Both the position numbers and the translations under genes were made by a program. From contig OY754977.1 in NCBI GenBank assembly GCA_963576475.1, forward strand, positions 11,845,089 through 11,909,088: a stretch of 64,000 bases of DNA. The letters run 5' to 3'. Positions 45,201 to 53,232 of the stretch are shown here, piece by piece (within the stretch, counting starts at the first letter, position 1; every line of letters begins with the position of its first letter). The notes under the pieces are model-generated. The model did not search any database and had not been told where the DNA came from. It saw nothing but the letters and a program-made list of their open reading frames with translations. Source of the DNA: Molanna angustata (lineage: Eukaryota > Arthropoda > Insecta > Trichoptera > Molannidae).

Positions 45201-45311
45201 GTTGATGCCAGCATTCTACCCACACCAGTCAGCTCTCCGCCAAATTCTGCCATAGTGGTAATTGCAGAGAGAGCCGCTCAAATAATAAAACATAGAAATA
45301 ATGATTCATAA
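36253..45311 (+). CDS. GMC-family FAD-dependent oxidoreductase (glucose dehydrogenase-like), membrane-anchored
   Basis: GMC enzymes oxidise alcohol or sugar groups using FAD. Nine exons join in frame to 582 aa: 36253-36391, 37663-37865, 38450-38635, 40397-40621, 41214-41535, 41938-42062, 42744-42927, 43373-43598 and 45173-45311 (stop TAA). Residues about 9-28 (LVTCCCIVTVIVGFVWKYIW) are a hydrophobic anchor. The FAD-binding dinucleotide fold follows (YDYIVVGGGTAGCVLANRLS, then LLIEAG). GMC signature 1 is GKGLGGTGQLN and signature 2 is GALHTPQILMLSGIG. The C-terminus has HHVAGTCSM with the catalytic His, and SSPPNSA, where Asn replaces the second His as in many insect members. Exon 7 starts at 42744; the AG at 42750 would shift the frame. 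The substrate is unknown; a NinaG-like role is possible but not shown. Length is slightly below the usual 600-630 aa. Confidence 0.92.
36553..37525 (+). mobile_element. Single-arm copy of the palindromic element
   Basis: A roughly 970-bp sequence colinear with one arm of the 11029-13041 element. It starts ATCCAACTGTCGATTTGTT, passes through TCTATATATGGATTTACTC and a 14-C run, and ends ATCGATAGTTGGATCTCATG then TGTTAAATGCAACT. It lies in GMC intron 1. It is more diverged than the two palindrome arms are from each other. Confidence 0.8.
38033..38410. repeat. SINE family 1 interrupted by an inverted family-2 SINE
   Basis: The left piece CATAAGTCTCCAGAATGTGG...ACCTGTTAGT (38033-38106) and the right piece GTTGTCCGAGAAGC (38384 onward) are adjacent in intact family-1 copies. 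Between them, 38280-38375 on the minus strand reads GGCAGAGCAGTTAGCACGCT and GGTCGCGAGTTCAAATCCTA, the tRNA-like head of family 2. This is a nested insertion in GMC intron 2. Confidence 0.6.
38916..39889 (-). mobile_element. 5'-truncated CR1/L2-type LINE with a hAT inside
   Basis: Colinear with the fuller copy at 59205-60144: it shares AAGAGGCTATAGTAGGCTAT, the 3' UTR around TACCGGCTGA, and the last roughly 22 codons of ORF2 (ending RMYTKMHTKLPSNV). The common sequence CTATATAG is split by a hAT insertion at 38942-39432. Confidence 0.8.
38942..39432 (+). mobile_element. Internally deleted hAT transposon
   Basis: The terminal inverted repeats are CAGCGATTCTTAACC at the left and GGTTAAGAACCGCTG at the right. 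The 8-bp target duplication is CTATATAG (38934-38941) and CAATATAG (39433-39440), with one mismatch. GGGTCGCG blocks are near both ends. About 39110-39240 encodes a remnant of the hAT dimerisation domain: LLQFPTTYLCEAGFSCLAVM, then a stop, then NRLDPQHDML. The length is 491 bp. Confidence 0.88.
40718..40790 (-). repeat. SINE fragment (family 3 tail)
   Basis: The minus strand reads TTCTCTGGGCTGGAAACACT then AGTTAGTGAAAAGAAATTGG, matching the body of family 3 at 34078-34270. Confidence 0.5.
40797..40975 (+). repeat. tRNA-Thr-derived SINE, family 2
   Basis: It has the head GTTGATGGCAGAGCGGTTAA, an anticodon-loop-like CTAGTAA, and the B box GCGAGTTCGAATCCTGCC. It continues through the body GATTTCGTTCACCTATAGCA to the end TTAACAAGGACATATTCATT. 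It is nearly identical in layout to 44768-44945 and lies in GMC intron 4. Confidence 0.8.
42339..42425 (+). repeat. 87-nt hairpin with 35-bp stem
   Basis: The left arm GCAAGTCTGGTAAACAGGCA (and on to CCATCC) pairs with GGATGGTTTTGATTCTGCCG (and on to GATTTGC) across a loop of about 17 nt. Of 35 positions 31 are Watson-Crick, two are G-U and two are mismatches. It sits in GMC intron 6, sense strand. The size and stem are pre-miRNA-like, but a small MITE is equally possible. Confidence 0.6.
42536..42606 (+). mobile_element. LINE 3'-tail fragment
   Basis: TTTCTGGAGGAGCCAGGGTC then CATAGCGGACTTTAGCGCCA matches the tail after the fragment at 43893-44300 (TTCTGGAGGAGGCCAGGACC and TTGTAGCGCCACTGATTGAT). 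It ends in a GATGATGA microsatellite tail. Confidence 0.6.
43040..43280 (-). mobile_element. LINE fragment (RT C-terminal)
   Basis: The minus strand encodes TYASETWTWQKTYESRINAE, then RSLRRVCHRMMYGRVKNED and ALRWFGHIEIM, the C-terminal connection region of a LINE reverse transcriptase. It lies in GMC intron 7, antisense. Confidence 0.7.
43893..44300 (+). mobile_element. LINE fragment (RT C-terminal and 3' tail)
   Basis: It encodes ETRLKTFERKILRPIYGPV, then RLRWLRHVARMDETCPLKRI, RRSVGRPKLRWLDGAERDLR and GVANWRQEAM, then the tail GGAGGCCAGGACCCATGATG and a GATTGATTGAT end. It has one frame change near the end. It lies in GMC intron 8, sense, and is the same family as 5760-6190. Confidence 0.78.
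44768..44945 (+). repeat. tRNA-Thr-derived SINE, family 2 (best copy)
   Basis: The head 44772-44845 folds like tRNA-Thr: a 6-of-7 acceptor stem (GGTCGA / TCGACC), anticodon stem CTGGG/TCCAG with loop CTTGTAA (anticodon TGT), and B box GAGTTCGAATCC. It continues with the non-tRNA body GATTTCGTTCACCTATAGCA and ends AACAAGGACATATTCATTTT. It is a SINE rather than a gene because the same body recurs at 40797-40975. Confidence 0.82.
44960..45030 (-). repeat. SINE fragment (family 3 head)
   Basis: The minus strand reads GTCGGTTGCCATGGCATAAA, then CCTGGGTTCAATCCCTAGCA and GTGGAGAAATG, a tRNA-like head with B box as in 63815-63985. Confidence 0.55.
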
Positions 45312-45468
45312 AATTAAACAATTCTGAGCAAAATAATTCTGAGTATTTCATTTTATATTAATCCTTTTTATGTCTTTACTTTATCAAGCAATCGAAAATG
45401 TGCAATTCTTTGTTAAATAACGTTTTGTATATTGTAATTAATAATTTAAGATTACTTTCTTATAATAC

Positions 45469-45474
45469 AATAAA
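45469..45474 (+). promoter_or_regulatory. Candidate poly(A) signal of the GMC gene
   Basis: AATAAA lies about 160 bp after the stop codon at 45309-45311; it is the first clear AATAAA after the coding end. Motif-based inference. Confidence 0.45.
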
Positions 45475-45549
45475 AAAAACATACAGCAACAAGATTAATC
45501 TCAAAGCATAAATTTAGATAAAAATGACAAAGTGTTTATAATAATAATA

Positions 45550-45755
45550 ATAAACACTTCCTTGCACCCTGCGCAAGTGGCGAATTTATTGCCAGATGAC
45601 AATTTCTTCCAACTAACCAGTGTATCCAGCCCAGATAAGCAATATTTGTGAGAAAAATGAATTTAAATAAATTTCTCCTCTGCTGGGAATCGAACCCAGG
45701 ACGCCTGCACAGAAGCCAAAAAGCTTACCAACTGTGCCACGGCGGTCGGTGTTTT
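45550..45755 (-). repeat. tRNA-derived SINE, family 3
   Basis: The minus strand reads CCGTGGCACAGTTGGTAAGC (A-box region), CCTGGGTTCGATTCCCAGCA (B box) and GAGGAGAAATTTATTTAAAT, then GCTGGATACACTGGTTAGTT and GGTGCAAGGAAGTGTTTAT with an ATT microsatellite tail. It is the most complete family-3 copy here. Confidence 0.78.
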
Positions 45756-45958
45756 AAAATAAACAAGACAGACAGAACATGTGAATAACATTGTGAGATC
45801 AGACATATCAGCATAGCTACCTGTCCCAGCACTAATTAAATCATCGGTGCCACTATTTTTACGACTGGAATTGGCGGGAAAAGCATTTTCCCGCCAAAAA
45901 GTATCTATTTACACAACAAATTTTCTGACGTCGTCTATGTTTTTAGGTAATTTATAAG

Positions 45959-46186
45959 CATAGAAAGCGCAGATAAATCAAAATACAAAAATATTTACCT
46001 TTGTCTTTTTTTCAATGGTCATAAAAATGCATCATGGAAACCAACTTGAAGAAAAATGAAATAATATTGGCATCTTATTACATTAACTTAATTTTATAAA
46101 TCATTTTTTCATCGAGATCTACAATTATAACGAAGTATAAACAAAGGTTAATATTTTTATAACTTGATTTATCTGCGCTTTCTATG
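45959..46186. mobile_element. MITE-like element, 228 bp, 40-45-bp inverted ends
   Basis: The left end CATAGAAAGCGCAGATAAAT then CAAAATACAAAAATATT is mirrored at 46143-46186, whose minus strand reads CATAGAAAGCGCAGATAAAT then CAAGTTATAAAAATATT. There is no coding content; the superfamily is unknown. Confidence 0.6.
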
Positions 46187-46736
46187 GGTATGGAAAGAAT
46201 GATAAAAATTTATCTATGGTTGAGTCGTAAGAATATCCCTTGCCTTAAATCATTATAATAATAAAATATACTAGAGTCTACAATCTGAATCTACCCGTTT
46301 GCATTCTGTTTCCGGTTGGCTCTCTGATTGGTTGAGATCTCGTAGTATTAAGTCAAATGAGCTGTGAAATTTTATATTAAATGCGAAAAATTAAAAGAAT
46401 ATTATATATTTAATTTATAATAATTTATAATTCAATTTATAAAGCAACTCGCTCACGCGAGTCGCTATTATTATTATACACAAACCTAAACCTAACCTAA
46501 GAATGCAGAAAAGAAACTCAGGGGCTAGACGCTACTATAAAATATAGATATGTTGATTGGATAAAATATATATTCAAAAAGCACCAAGTTGGTGAGCGTG
46601 TATGAGTCGATGCATGAATGTGATGAGTGTTTGTAAGAATAGAAGTGTGCGACGTTCGATTTTCTCTATCTAACCCATTACGGATATGTGAAAAAACTGT
46701 TTTACAACTATAAAAAATCAGATTATATGAAAATTC
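46187..46736. other. Intergenic, no recognised content
   Basis: AT-rich sequence including a CTCGCTCACGCGAGTCGC palindrome near 46448 and CCTAAACCTAACCTAAG at 46483. No gene was recognised. Confidence 0.45.
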
Positions 46737-46867
46737 TTCGAAACACAATTGTTCGAATGCGCAATTGTACGAATAACAATTTTTCGAAAATCAGTTATCA
46801 GAATGACAATTGTCCGAAAGCAAATTATTCGAACTAACATTTGTTGGATAACCAATTGAACGAATTT
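46737..46867 (+). repeat. Degenerate 15-bp tandem array, left arm
   Basis: About eight and a half units of 15-16 bp, consensus TTCGAATNNCAATTG (for example TTCGAAACACAATTG, TTCGAATGCGCAATTG, TACGAATAACAATTT). It is the reverse complement of the array at 54937-55072, and gypsy copy B lies between them. Confidence 0.8.
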
Positions 46868-46967
46868 AATATATTTTTGTGTCATTATGTTGCCTCCTTT
46901 GACATATTTGTTGCCAGTAAAATATATTCGATGAAGACTATTATTACTTGTTGTATTATTGTTGGGT

Positions 46968-48154
46968 TGATATATACATAGGTATTATGATCAAAATATT
47001 ACCATGGGTTATGGTAGCATAGAGGCCAGACATCTATTATTTTGTTTCAACAAAATACCTTGATTCTTGGAAAACTTTCTCTTATAATGGTTTTATCATA
47101 TTAACGGGTCTTTGGGTCCTTAATGTGTTTAAACAATGCTTATATTTTGTAAATATGTCATTTCTAATAATTTTATATTCAATGCATATACCTGGAACTT
47201 TATACTTTCTAACTTGGTAGGTGAAATGGAGGCTTCCTATTGGTAGATGGTAGAATGCGCCCCGCCGCGCGGTGGGGTAGCTCCCCCCCCCCTGTCTCCA
47301 GCGATGGACGCGATAGCTGGTTTGAATCAGTATTTGAGTGGACGCTTGGTCGGGATAGACGAATTTTAACTCACGCGTACGAAAGATAACTTATATATTT
47401 TTTTTAAAAACAAACGTAGACCGCGAACGTTGAAAGAGAAAATCTTATCTCTGCGAGGCGTCTGCTTGAAGCTCAGCATTAAATTTCATATTTGCATGGT
47501 AGTGCATAAGTGTGTTTCAGGTCCATACATAACCAACGAGGGGTGAATTTAAGATAGTTTAAGTCACTATTAAAAATAACTTTTAAGAATAAACATAACT
47601 TAAATAATCGTATAATAGTGAATAAGTGTGTTTCAGGTCCATATAACCAACGAGGGGTGAATTTAAGATAGTTTTAAGTTATTTTCAATTAATAAAAAGT
47701 GATATTATGTAGTGTAAGTGTTTCATCTATAGACCCGGAACGAGAGCAGCGGTTGGTAAGATCTTTCTGATTTATTATTATTTGTTTTCTTTGCTCTGAA
47801 CGTTTCGTTTCGTAATTTATTTTAGCAAGATTGTCATCAATATTACACGTGCATTTCATGTATTTGATTATTCTTTTCAGCACTATTATTCTCTGTTCCA
47901 CGTGTATTTCCTGTATTTAATAATTCTTTTCAGCGGCCGTCATCACTGGTTTTTCTAATTTATTTTCTTTTTAATTTTACAGCAATTTTTACTAACCGAT
48001 AATTACTATTACGCGTGTATTTCTGTCAATTTAAGCATTGTTTTATTTTATACGCTCAGCACGTTCTTTCGTCTCCACCATATTTAATTATTGTATTGAC
48101 TAGCCGGCATGTAAACACTTTTATCAACGCTCTTCTTTGTTATATGCGATAACA
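46968..48154 (+). repeat. Gypsy copy B 5' LTR
   Basis: It starts TGATATATACATAGG and ends GCGATAACA. Two 116-bp units are marked by TTTCAG at 47515 and 47631, and a CpG-rich block lies near 47262-47300. Confidence 0.92.
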
Positions 48155-48269
48155 ATTTGGCGCTATCCAACGTGTAGCCATTTTTAAAAACAGTAGTTTT
48201 TATCGAACCACCCTGAGGTTTTGAGCGTTTACTTTTCGTTTGTTTTTTTCTCGTATTAACAAAAAAAAA

Positions 48270-49289
48270 ATGTTATTTCAACTTATTTTTCGTTTATTCA
48301 AATATCTTATTTTCGGAGTAGTAGAGCGCGAAAACGATGGCGGCGGAGGAGATAGTAGACGGGTTACTAGGGCAAGAACAAATGATAATGTTAGCCGCGA
48401 TTTTCCAGAACCCCCAAGAAACGATAGCCCGGGAATTGAACATTTATTCCCATATTTACAACGTCGCGAACTGGAAGATACGTTCAGCGGTCTTCCAGAA
48501 GAAGACCCTGTTTTATTTATCACGGCATGCGAAGCGTTTTTCGGCCACATGTTTTGTTCTCCTGCGTCAATGGTCGGCCGTGCGTCTCAGAGGTTGCGAG
48601 GAGAAGCCAAGCGTTGGTGGTCTCCTCATGCGCAGGGTAAATGGACATGGGATGAATTCAAAGGTTTTTTAATTGGTAGATACGGAATAGACGTTGCCCG
48701 GTCTTCGCTTATGGCTAATTATTATGGTGACCGTCAGCGTGCGGATGAGGGTGGAATCGCATTCCTTAAGCGGAAGGAAGCGGTTCATATGCGGCTCTTT
48801 GGAACGGCTCCGTCGGATGCTACATGTGCTGACTTAATATATCTGATGAGAGACACGTATCGCAGTATTTTAGACGTTGGAGTGATTTTCGGAAATTTTA
48901 CGTTCACGTCGCTTAAAGAAAAAGTTATGATGATTGATTTCCCCCGACAAACGTTGTTTCAGCCAGTTGCCGAACGTAATCATGAAAATAGGAATACCCA
49001 ACGTGACAATTCGTGCGAAAGCGGTAATAACTATAATACCTCAACGTACCGGCAGGATAATTATAATATACGTCCAAACAACCGTAATGCGAATTCGCGC
49101 CCTAATAATAATAGCCCAGTAAATAACAGAAAACAGTTACCAAAATGTCAATTTTGCCCTGGTCGTCATTTTAATAAAGATTGCGTGGAAAGAAACGAGT
49201 TTATCGCATCGGCATCGGGAAACGCTCGCCGCCCCGACAGGAACACAAATTACGGACCTCGACCTGTCGCGGGCTCCCAAAAAAATTAA
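48270..49289 (+). CDS. Gypsy copy B Gag protein
   Basis: The 339-aa structural protein of the retrotransposon particle. The ATG at 48270 (AAAAAAATG) opens the frame. Capsid-like landmarks are PEEDPVLFITACEAFFG and EAKRWWSPHAQGKWTWDEFK. An Asn/Arg-rich linker precedes a single zinc knuckle, CQFCPGRHFNKDC (C-x2-C-x3-H-x4-C; x3 rather than the usual x4). It ends at TAA 49287-49289. The last codons cover A AAA AAT, a candidate -1 slippery heptamer leading into pol. A 111-aa ORF in another frame starts at ATG 48337 with a strong start context. Confidence 0.9.
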   Translation: MLFQLIFRLFKYLIFGVVERENDGGGGDSRRVTRARTNDNVSRDFPEPPRNDSPGIEHLFPYLQRRELEDTFSGLPEEDPVLFITACEAFFGHMFCSPASMVGRASQRLRGEAKRWWSPHAQGKWTWDEFKGFLIGRYGIDVARSSLMANYYGDRQRADEGGIAFLKRKEAVHMRLFGTAPSDATCADLIYLMRDTYRSILDVGVIFGNFTFTSLKEKVMMIDFPRQTLFQPVAERNHENRNTQRDNSCESGNNYNTSTYRQDNYNIRPNNRNANSRPNNNSPVNNRKQLPKCQFCPGRHFNKDCVERNEFIASASGNARRPDRNTNYGPRPVAGSQKN

Positions 49290-52200
49290 ACCTGCGTTCC
49301 ACCAGGTTAACAAACGTGGAACTGGCGCCCTGTACTGATAATGAGAATGCTATTAATATGATTGAGTCTGTTGATGAAGTAATTGTAGAAAGAGACGATC
49401 AAAAATCTGTAGGTTTTGCTGTGATGGTGGTAGAAGCTGATGTGCATAGAGAGGATGATGACGAGGATAGCCTTGAGACCGTGGAGGCTAATAATGAGAA
49501 GATTGAATCTGTTGATGAAGTAATGGTAGAAATAGGCGATCAAAACTCTGTAGGTTTTACTGAGATGGTGGTAGAGGCTGATGTGCATAGAGAAGATGAT
49601 GAGGATAGCATTGAAACCGCGGAGGCTAATAATGAGAAGGCAGGTTACATACGAGATAGTTCGAAATTCGCGTCGGAGGTAGAGTTGGTAGATATGTTGA
49701 ACGATAGGGATTTGATAGTTGCGTCAGGTACATCGGATGTTGAGAAGCTGGTAGTTGCGTCAGAGAAGTTCGAAGAGAGGAAACCGGTTGTCGCGCCGGA
49801 TCACGAATTAGGTACGACAGTAGTTGCGCTGGGTAGTAATGAGATGGCGAAAATGATGAGTAGGTACGAAGAGGAGTACAGTGACGGAATTTGCGAACAA
49901 GAACATAAAGTAGACGGTGTATGTGCGATTGGTAAAGTTAGCCTCCCACGGATAAGCGTGACGATCGATGATCGTCTCTATGTAGCGTTAGTAGACTCTG
50001 CCGCCTCTCACAGTTTAATTCGTGCAGATTTAGTACACAAGTGTAGAAGAAAATTTTGTGACGTAAAGAGTTTAAATCTTGCACATACTTCGGCCAAAAT
50101 GACGGTAGTAGCGAAAGCGGAAATAGACTGCTCGATAGCAGATGTTAAGATGAAAAATGAATTTTTAGTAGTAGACGGCCTACGAGATGACGTAATATTA
50201 GGTATAGATTGGTTAATAGCGGAACACGGCGTGATTGATTTTATTCGTGGAGCATTGTATTTCGGCAAGAAGGAAAGAATTACGGCATATTTTCATTCGA
50301 CGAAGCGTCAACCAAATTTAACTAACGTACAATTACCAAATATTACGAACGACTTATCTAATGCGAAAAAAAATGAATTACATAAAATATTGCGAGAATT
50401 TAATGCTTTATTTACCTCATATGCAGGCCCTGCTCGCTTGCAGCCGCACGTTATCCGGCTGAAAGATGAGACACCCATTCGTATCCCACCGTACCGTTTA
50501 TCAGACGCTAAGAAACGTAATTTACATAAACAAATCGAAGAAATGTTAACTGATGACGTAATAGAAGCGAGTAGATCTCCGTATTGTTTTCCTATCGTGA
50601 TGGCTCCGAAAAAGGGAGATAATGATTATCGTATCTGTGTAGACTTCCGTCGGTTAAATGACGTCACTGAGGGCGAGGTCTCCACTTTACCGGTCATCCA
50701 CGAAACATTAAAGGATCTCGGAAACGCAAAGATATTTTCCACGTTAGATTTAACAAAGGGGTATTGGCAAGTGCCTCTCGATCCTGCTTCTAAACCATAT
50801 ACGGCATTTTCTACTCCTGACGGTGCGTTATATCAATTTAAGGTTATGCCCTTCGGACTTAAGGGAGCCCCGAGCTGCTTTCAGAAAGCGATGTGTCAGC
50901 AGGTTCTTGCCGGTTATTTAAGAGAATTTTGCATTGTATATATAGACGATATTGTAATCTATTCTTCTGACTGGGAGAGTCATCTTCATCACTTAAGACT
51001 GGTTTTTGAAAGGTTAGATCAGTTCGGGTTGAAATGCTCGCCTGATAAATGTAAATTAGCCACGTCAGAAATAGAGTATTTGGGACATGTTGTTACTGCG
51101 GAAGGAAATTATCCTCAAATGTCTCATTGCAAGGAGATTTTCTCTGCACCAGCTCCGCGAACTCGTAAAGAACTACGTGGCTTCTTAGGACTGTGTAATT
51201 GGTTACGAGAGTATGTACCGCGATTCTCTGAGATTGCTGCTCCTTTAACCGATTTATTAAAGGTTAATCGGCCGTATCGGTGGAATAGCCAAGCCGATAC
51301 CGCTATGCGTAATATTAAGTTGGCTATGTCACAACCGTTAAAATTGTCACGACCCGATTTTAATCGCGAATTTATTTTACAAACAGACGCGAGTAAGTTA
51401 GGTATTGCGGCCGTATTATATCATCCACGCTCTGACGGAGAACGGGATGTTATATCATATGCGAGTATGCGTTTTTCACCGGCCGAACAAAAATGGCATT
51501 CGAATGAGCAGGAAGCGTTTGCGGCCGTGTGGGCCATTAAAAGATATCGTCCGTATTTAGAAGGACGATCGTTTAAGCTACGTACGGATAATAAAGCATT
51601 AACGTGGTTGAATACGGCGAAAAATGATAGGGCAAAGCTCATCAGATGGGCACTCCTCTTACAGGAATTTGATTTTACAGTTGAACACTGTCCCGGTCGT
51701 AAAAATGAACTCCCTGATGCGTTATCCCGAAATCCCGAATCGTCCCCAATAGTAACGGAGGCAGACACAAAAGATTTAAGTCGCATGATGTACCCATCAA
51801 CGGAAACGAATGAGATAACGGCACAAGTACATCAAACGGAAGATGAAACGGAGGTGACGGAGGACCAGCCGGACGCGGTTGAGTCATCCGACGATGTTGA
51901 GGTATTAGATGTAAGTCTTGCGGAAGAAATACGGTTACGACAGAAAAGAGATACCGACGTACAACGACGTATAAATAGGTTGCGTAAATTATTATCTCGA
52001 CCAAATACATCGACGGCACGTCACGAACAACAATATTTACGTGATTATGCGTTATTAGGTGATTATCTTTGGAGAAAATTTGCGGATGATGATATGCGTT
52101 TATTTGTACCCCGATCGATGGTTTTGAAGGTTATATCTACGTATCATGATAATCGTGTGGCAGGTCATCCCGGAGCTAAAGAAACGACTCGGGCTGCGGC

Positions 52201-53155
52201 ACGCCATTTCTTTTGGCCGAACATGCGTACTGACGTTGAGCAATATGTGAGAGCGTGTATGACGTGTGCTCTATCGAGAGCCGTACCGACTCGTCCTGCG
52301 GCCCCATTAGGTAATACTCACGTACATAAACCATTTGACGTATGCGCAGTCGATTTGATGGGACCATATCCTATATCCACACACGGCAAGCGTTTTATTG
52401 TAGTAGTTACGGATTTATATACACGATGGGTGGAAGCGTTTGCGGTACGATCGAGTAGAGCTCCGATTATAATTAAAATATTAGAAGATGACGTATTCTC
52501 TCGTTACGGATATCCAAAAGCGATCTTGTCGGATAATGCCACTAATTTTAAGAATCGTTTGTGGACCAGCGCACTAGATAGATGGCAATGTTTGCACTGG
52601 ACAACGGCAGTGTACCATCCACGAGCGAATATTACGGAACGTAGAAACCAAGAAATTAAGAAAGCGTTGCGTATTTATTTACAAGGTCAACCTCATAATC
52701 GTTGGGATGAACATTTACCGACTATTTTATATGCGTTACGTGGTCGTCGTAATGAGTCAACAGGCGTATCTCCTAGCACGGCATTATTAGGTTACGACAT
52801 TCCCCGTCCAGGTGAATGGATGATTCATTCTCCCGATGGAGATATCTTCCCAACAGCGGGAGCACGTGAGCGTACCCAGTTAGATAACGAAATACGAGCG
52901 TCTCAGGAGGAATATCGACAACGTTACGCACCTGATAATGATACGGTTTCGAAATACGATATAGGACAGGCTGTATTAATTAGAGAACACCCTCAGTCTG
53001 ATATGAATACCGGTTTTCACGCTGGATTTGCTCCTAAATGGAGTGGTCCGCATCGGATCTTATTGCCCATCGGAAGAGGACACGTTTACTGGGTAGAACG
53101 TCGCGGGAAGCCTGTTAAAGTTCATGCCGATGAGATTCGTTCAGCTCCGGCATAA
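49181..53155 (+). CDS. Gypsy copy B pol polyprotein (PR-RT-RNaseH-IN)
   Basis: The intact pol frame, 1,324 codons, has no ATG at its start and overlaps gag by 109 bp in the -1 frame, so it is expected as a Gag-Pol fusion. Residues about 60-150 form an acidic spacer with two copies of a roughly 40-aa unit (VDEV-VE...MVVEADVHRED...EANNEK). Protease LVDSAASHSLIR is near residue 271. RT has VDFRRLND, MPFGLKGAPS and YIDDIVIY (near 586). RNase H is TDASKLGIAAVL (near 732). Integrase has an H-x-H/C-x2-C finger (987-1030) and D-D-E at about 1053, 1116 and 1150. The C-terminus, with GPHRILLPIG, ends in HADEIRSAPA. No chromodomain or env is seen. Confidence 0.93.
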   Translation: MRGKKRVYRIGIGKRSPPRQEHKLRTSTCRGLPKKLNLRSTRLTNVELAPCTDNENAINMIESVDEVIVERDDQKSVGFAVMVVEADVHREDDDEDSLETVEANNEKIESVDEVMVEIGDQNSVGFTEMVVEADVHREDDEDSIETAEANNEKAGYIRDSSKFASEVELVDMLNDRDLIVASGTSDVEKLVVASEKFEERKPVVAPDHELGTTVVALGSNEMAKMMSRYEEEYSDGICEQEHKVDGVCAIGKVSLPRISVTIDDRLYVALVDSAASHSLIRADLVHKCRRKFCDVKSLNLAHTSAKMTVVAKAEIDCSIADVKMKNEFLVVDGLRDDVILGIDWLIAEHGVIDFIRGALYFGKKERITAYFHSTKRQPNLTNVQLPNITNDLSNAKKNELHKILREFNALFTSYAGPARLQPHVIRLKDETPIRIPPYRLSDAKKRNLHKQIEEMLTDDVIEASRSPYCFPIVMAPKKGDNDYRICVDFRRLNDVTEGEVSTLPVIHETLKDLGNAKIFSTLDLTKGYWQVPLDPASKPYTAFSTPDGALYQFKVMPFGLKGAPSCFQKAMCQQVLAGYLREFCIVYIDDIVIYSSDWESHLHHLRLVFERLDQFGLKCSPDKCKLATSEIEYLGHVVTAEGNYPQMSHCKEIFSAPAPRTRKELRGFLGLCNWLREYVPRFSEIAAPLTDLLKVNRPYRWNSQADTAMRNIKLAMSQPLKLSRPDFNREFILQTDASKLGIAAVLYHPRSDGERDVISYASMRFSPAEQKWHSNEQEAFAAVWAIKRYRPYLEGRSFKLRTDNKALTWLNTAKNDRAKLIRWALLLQEFDFTVEHCPGRKNELPDALSRNPESSPIVTEADTKDLSRMMYPSTETNEITAQVHQTEDETEVTEDQPDAVESSDDVEVLDVSLAEEIRLRQKRDTDVQRRINRLRKLLSRPNTSTARHEQQYLRDYALLGDYLWRKFADDDMRLFVPRSMVLKVISTYHDNRVAGHPGAKETTRAAARHFFWPNMRTDVEQYVRACMTCALSRAVPTRPAAPLGNTHVHKPFDVCAVDLMGPYPISTHGKRFIVVVTDLYTRWVEAFAVRSSRAPIIIKILEDDVFSRYGYPKAILSDNATNFKNRLWTSALDRWQCLHWTTAVYHPRANITERRNQEIKKALRIYLQGQPHNRWDEHLPTILYALRGRRNESTGVSPSTALLGYDIPRPGEWMIHSPDGDIFPTAGARERTQLDNEIRASQEEYRQRYAPDNDTVSKYDIGQAVLIREHPQSDMNTGFHAGFAPKWSGPHRILLPIGRGHVYWVERRGKPVKVHADEIRSAPA

Positions 53156-53232
53156 TAGTTTTTGTCTACTTACATTATGTTTGGTTTCTTTGTTCTTCAC
53201 ATGGTATATCTTGATCAAAAAAGAGGGCCGAT

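Noticed and set aside
46483..46500. CCTAAACCTAACCTAAG as telomere-like repeat
   Set aside because: Only two to three imperfect units, and insect telomeres usually use TTAGG; not an array.
53156..53232. A short env gene between pol and the 3' LTR
   Set aside because: Only about 77 bp separate the pol stop from the LTR in copy B, and the same is true in copy A.
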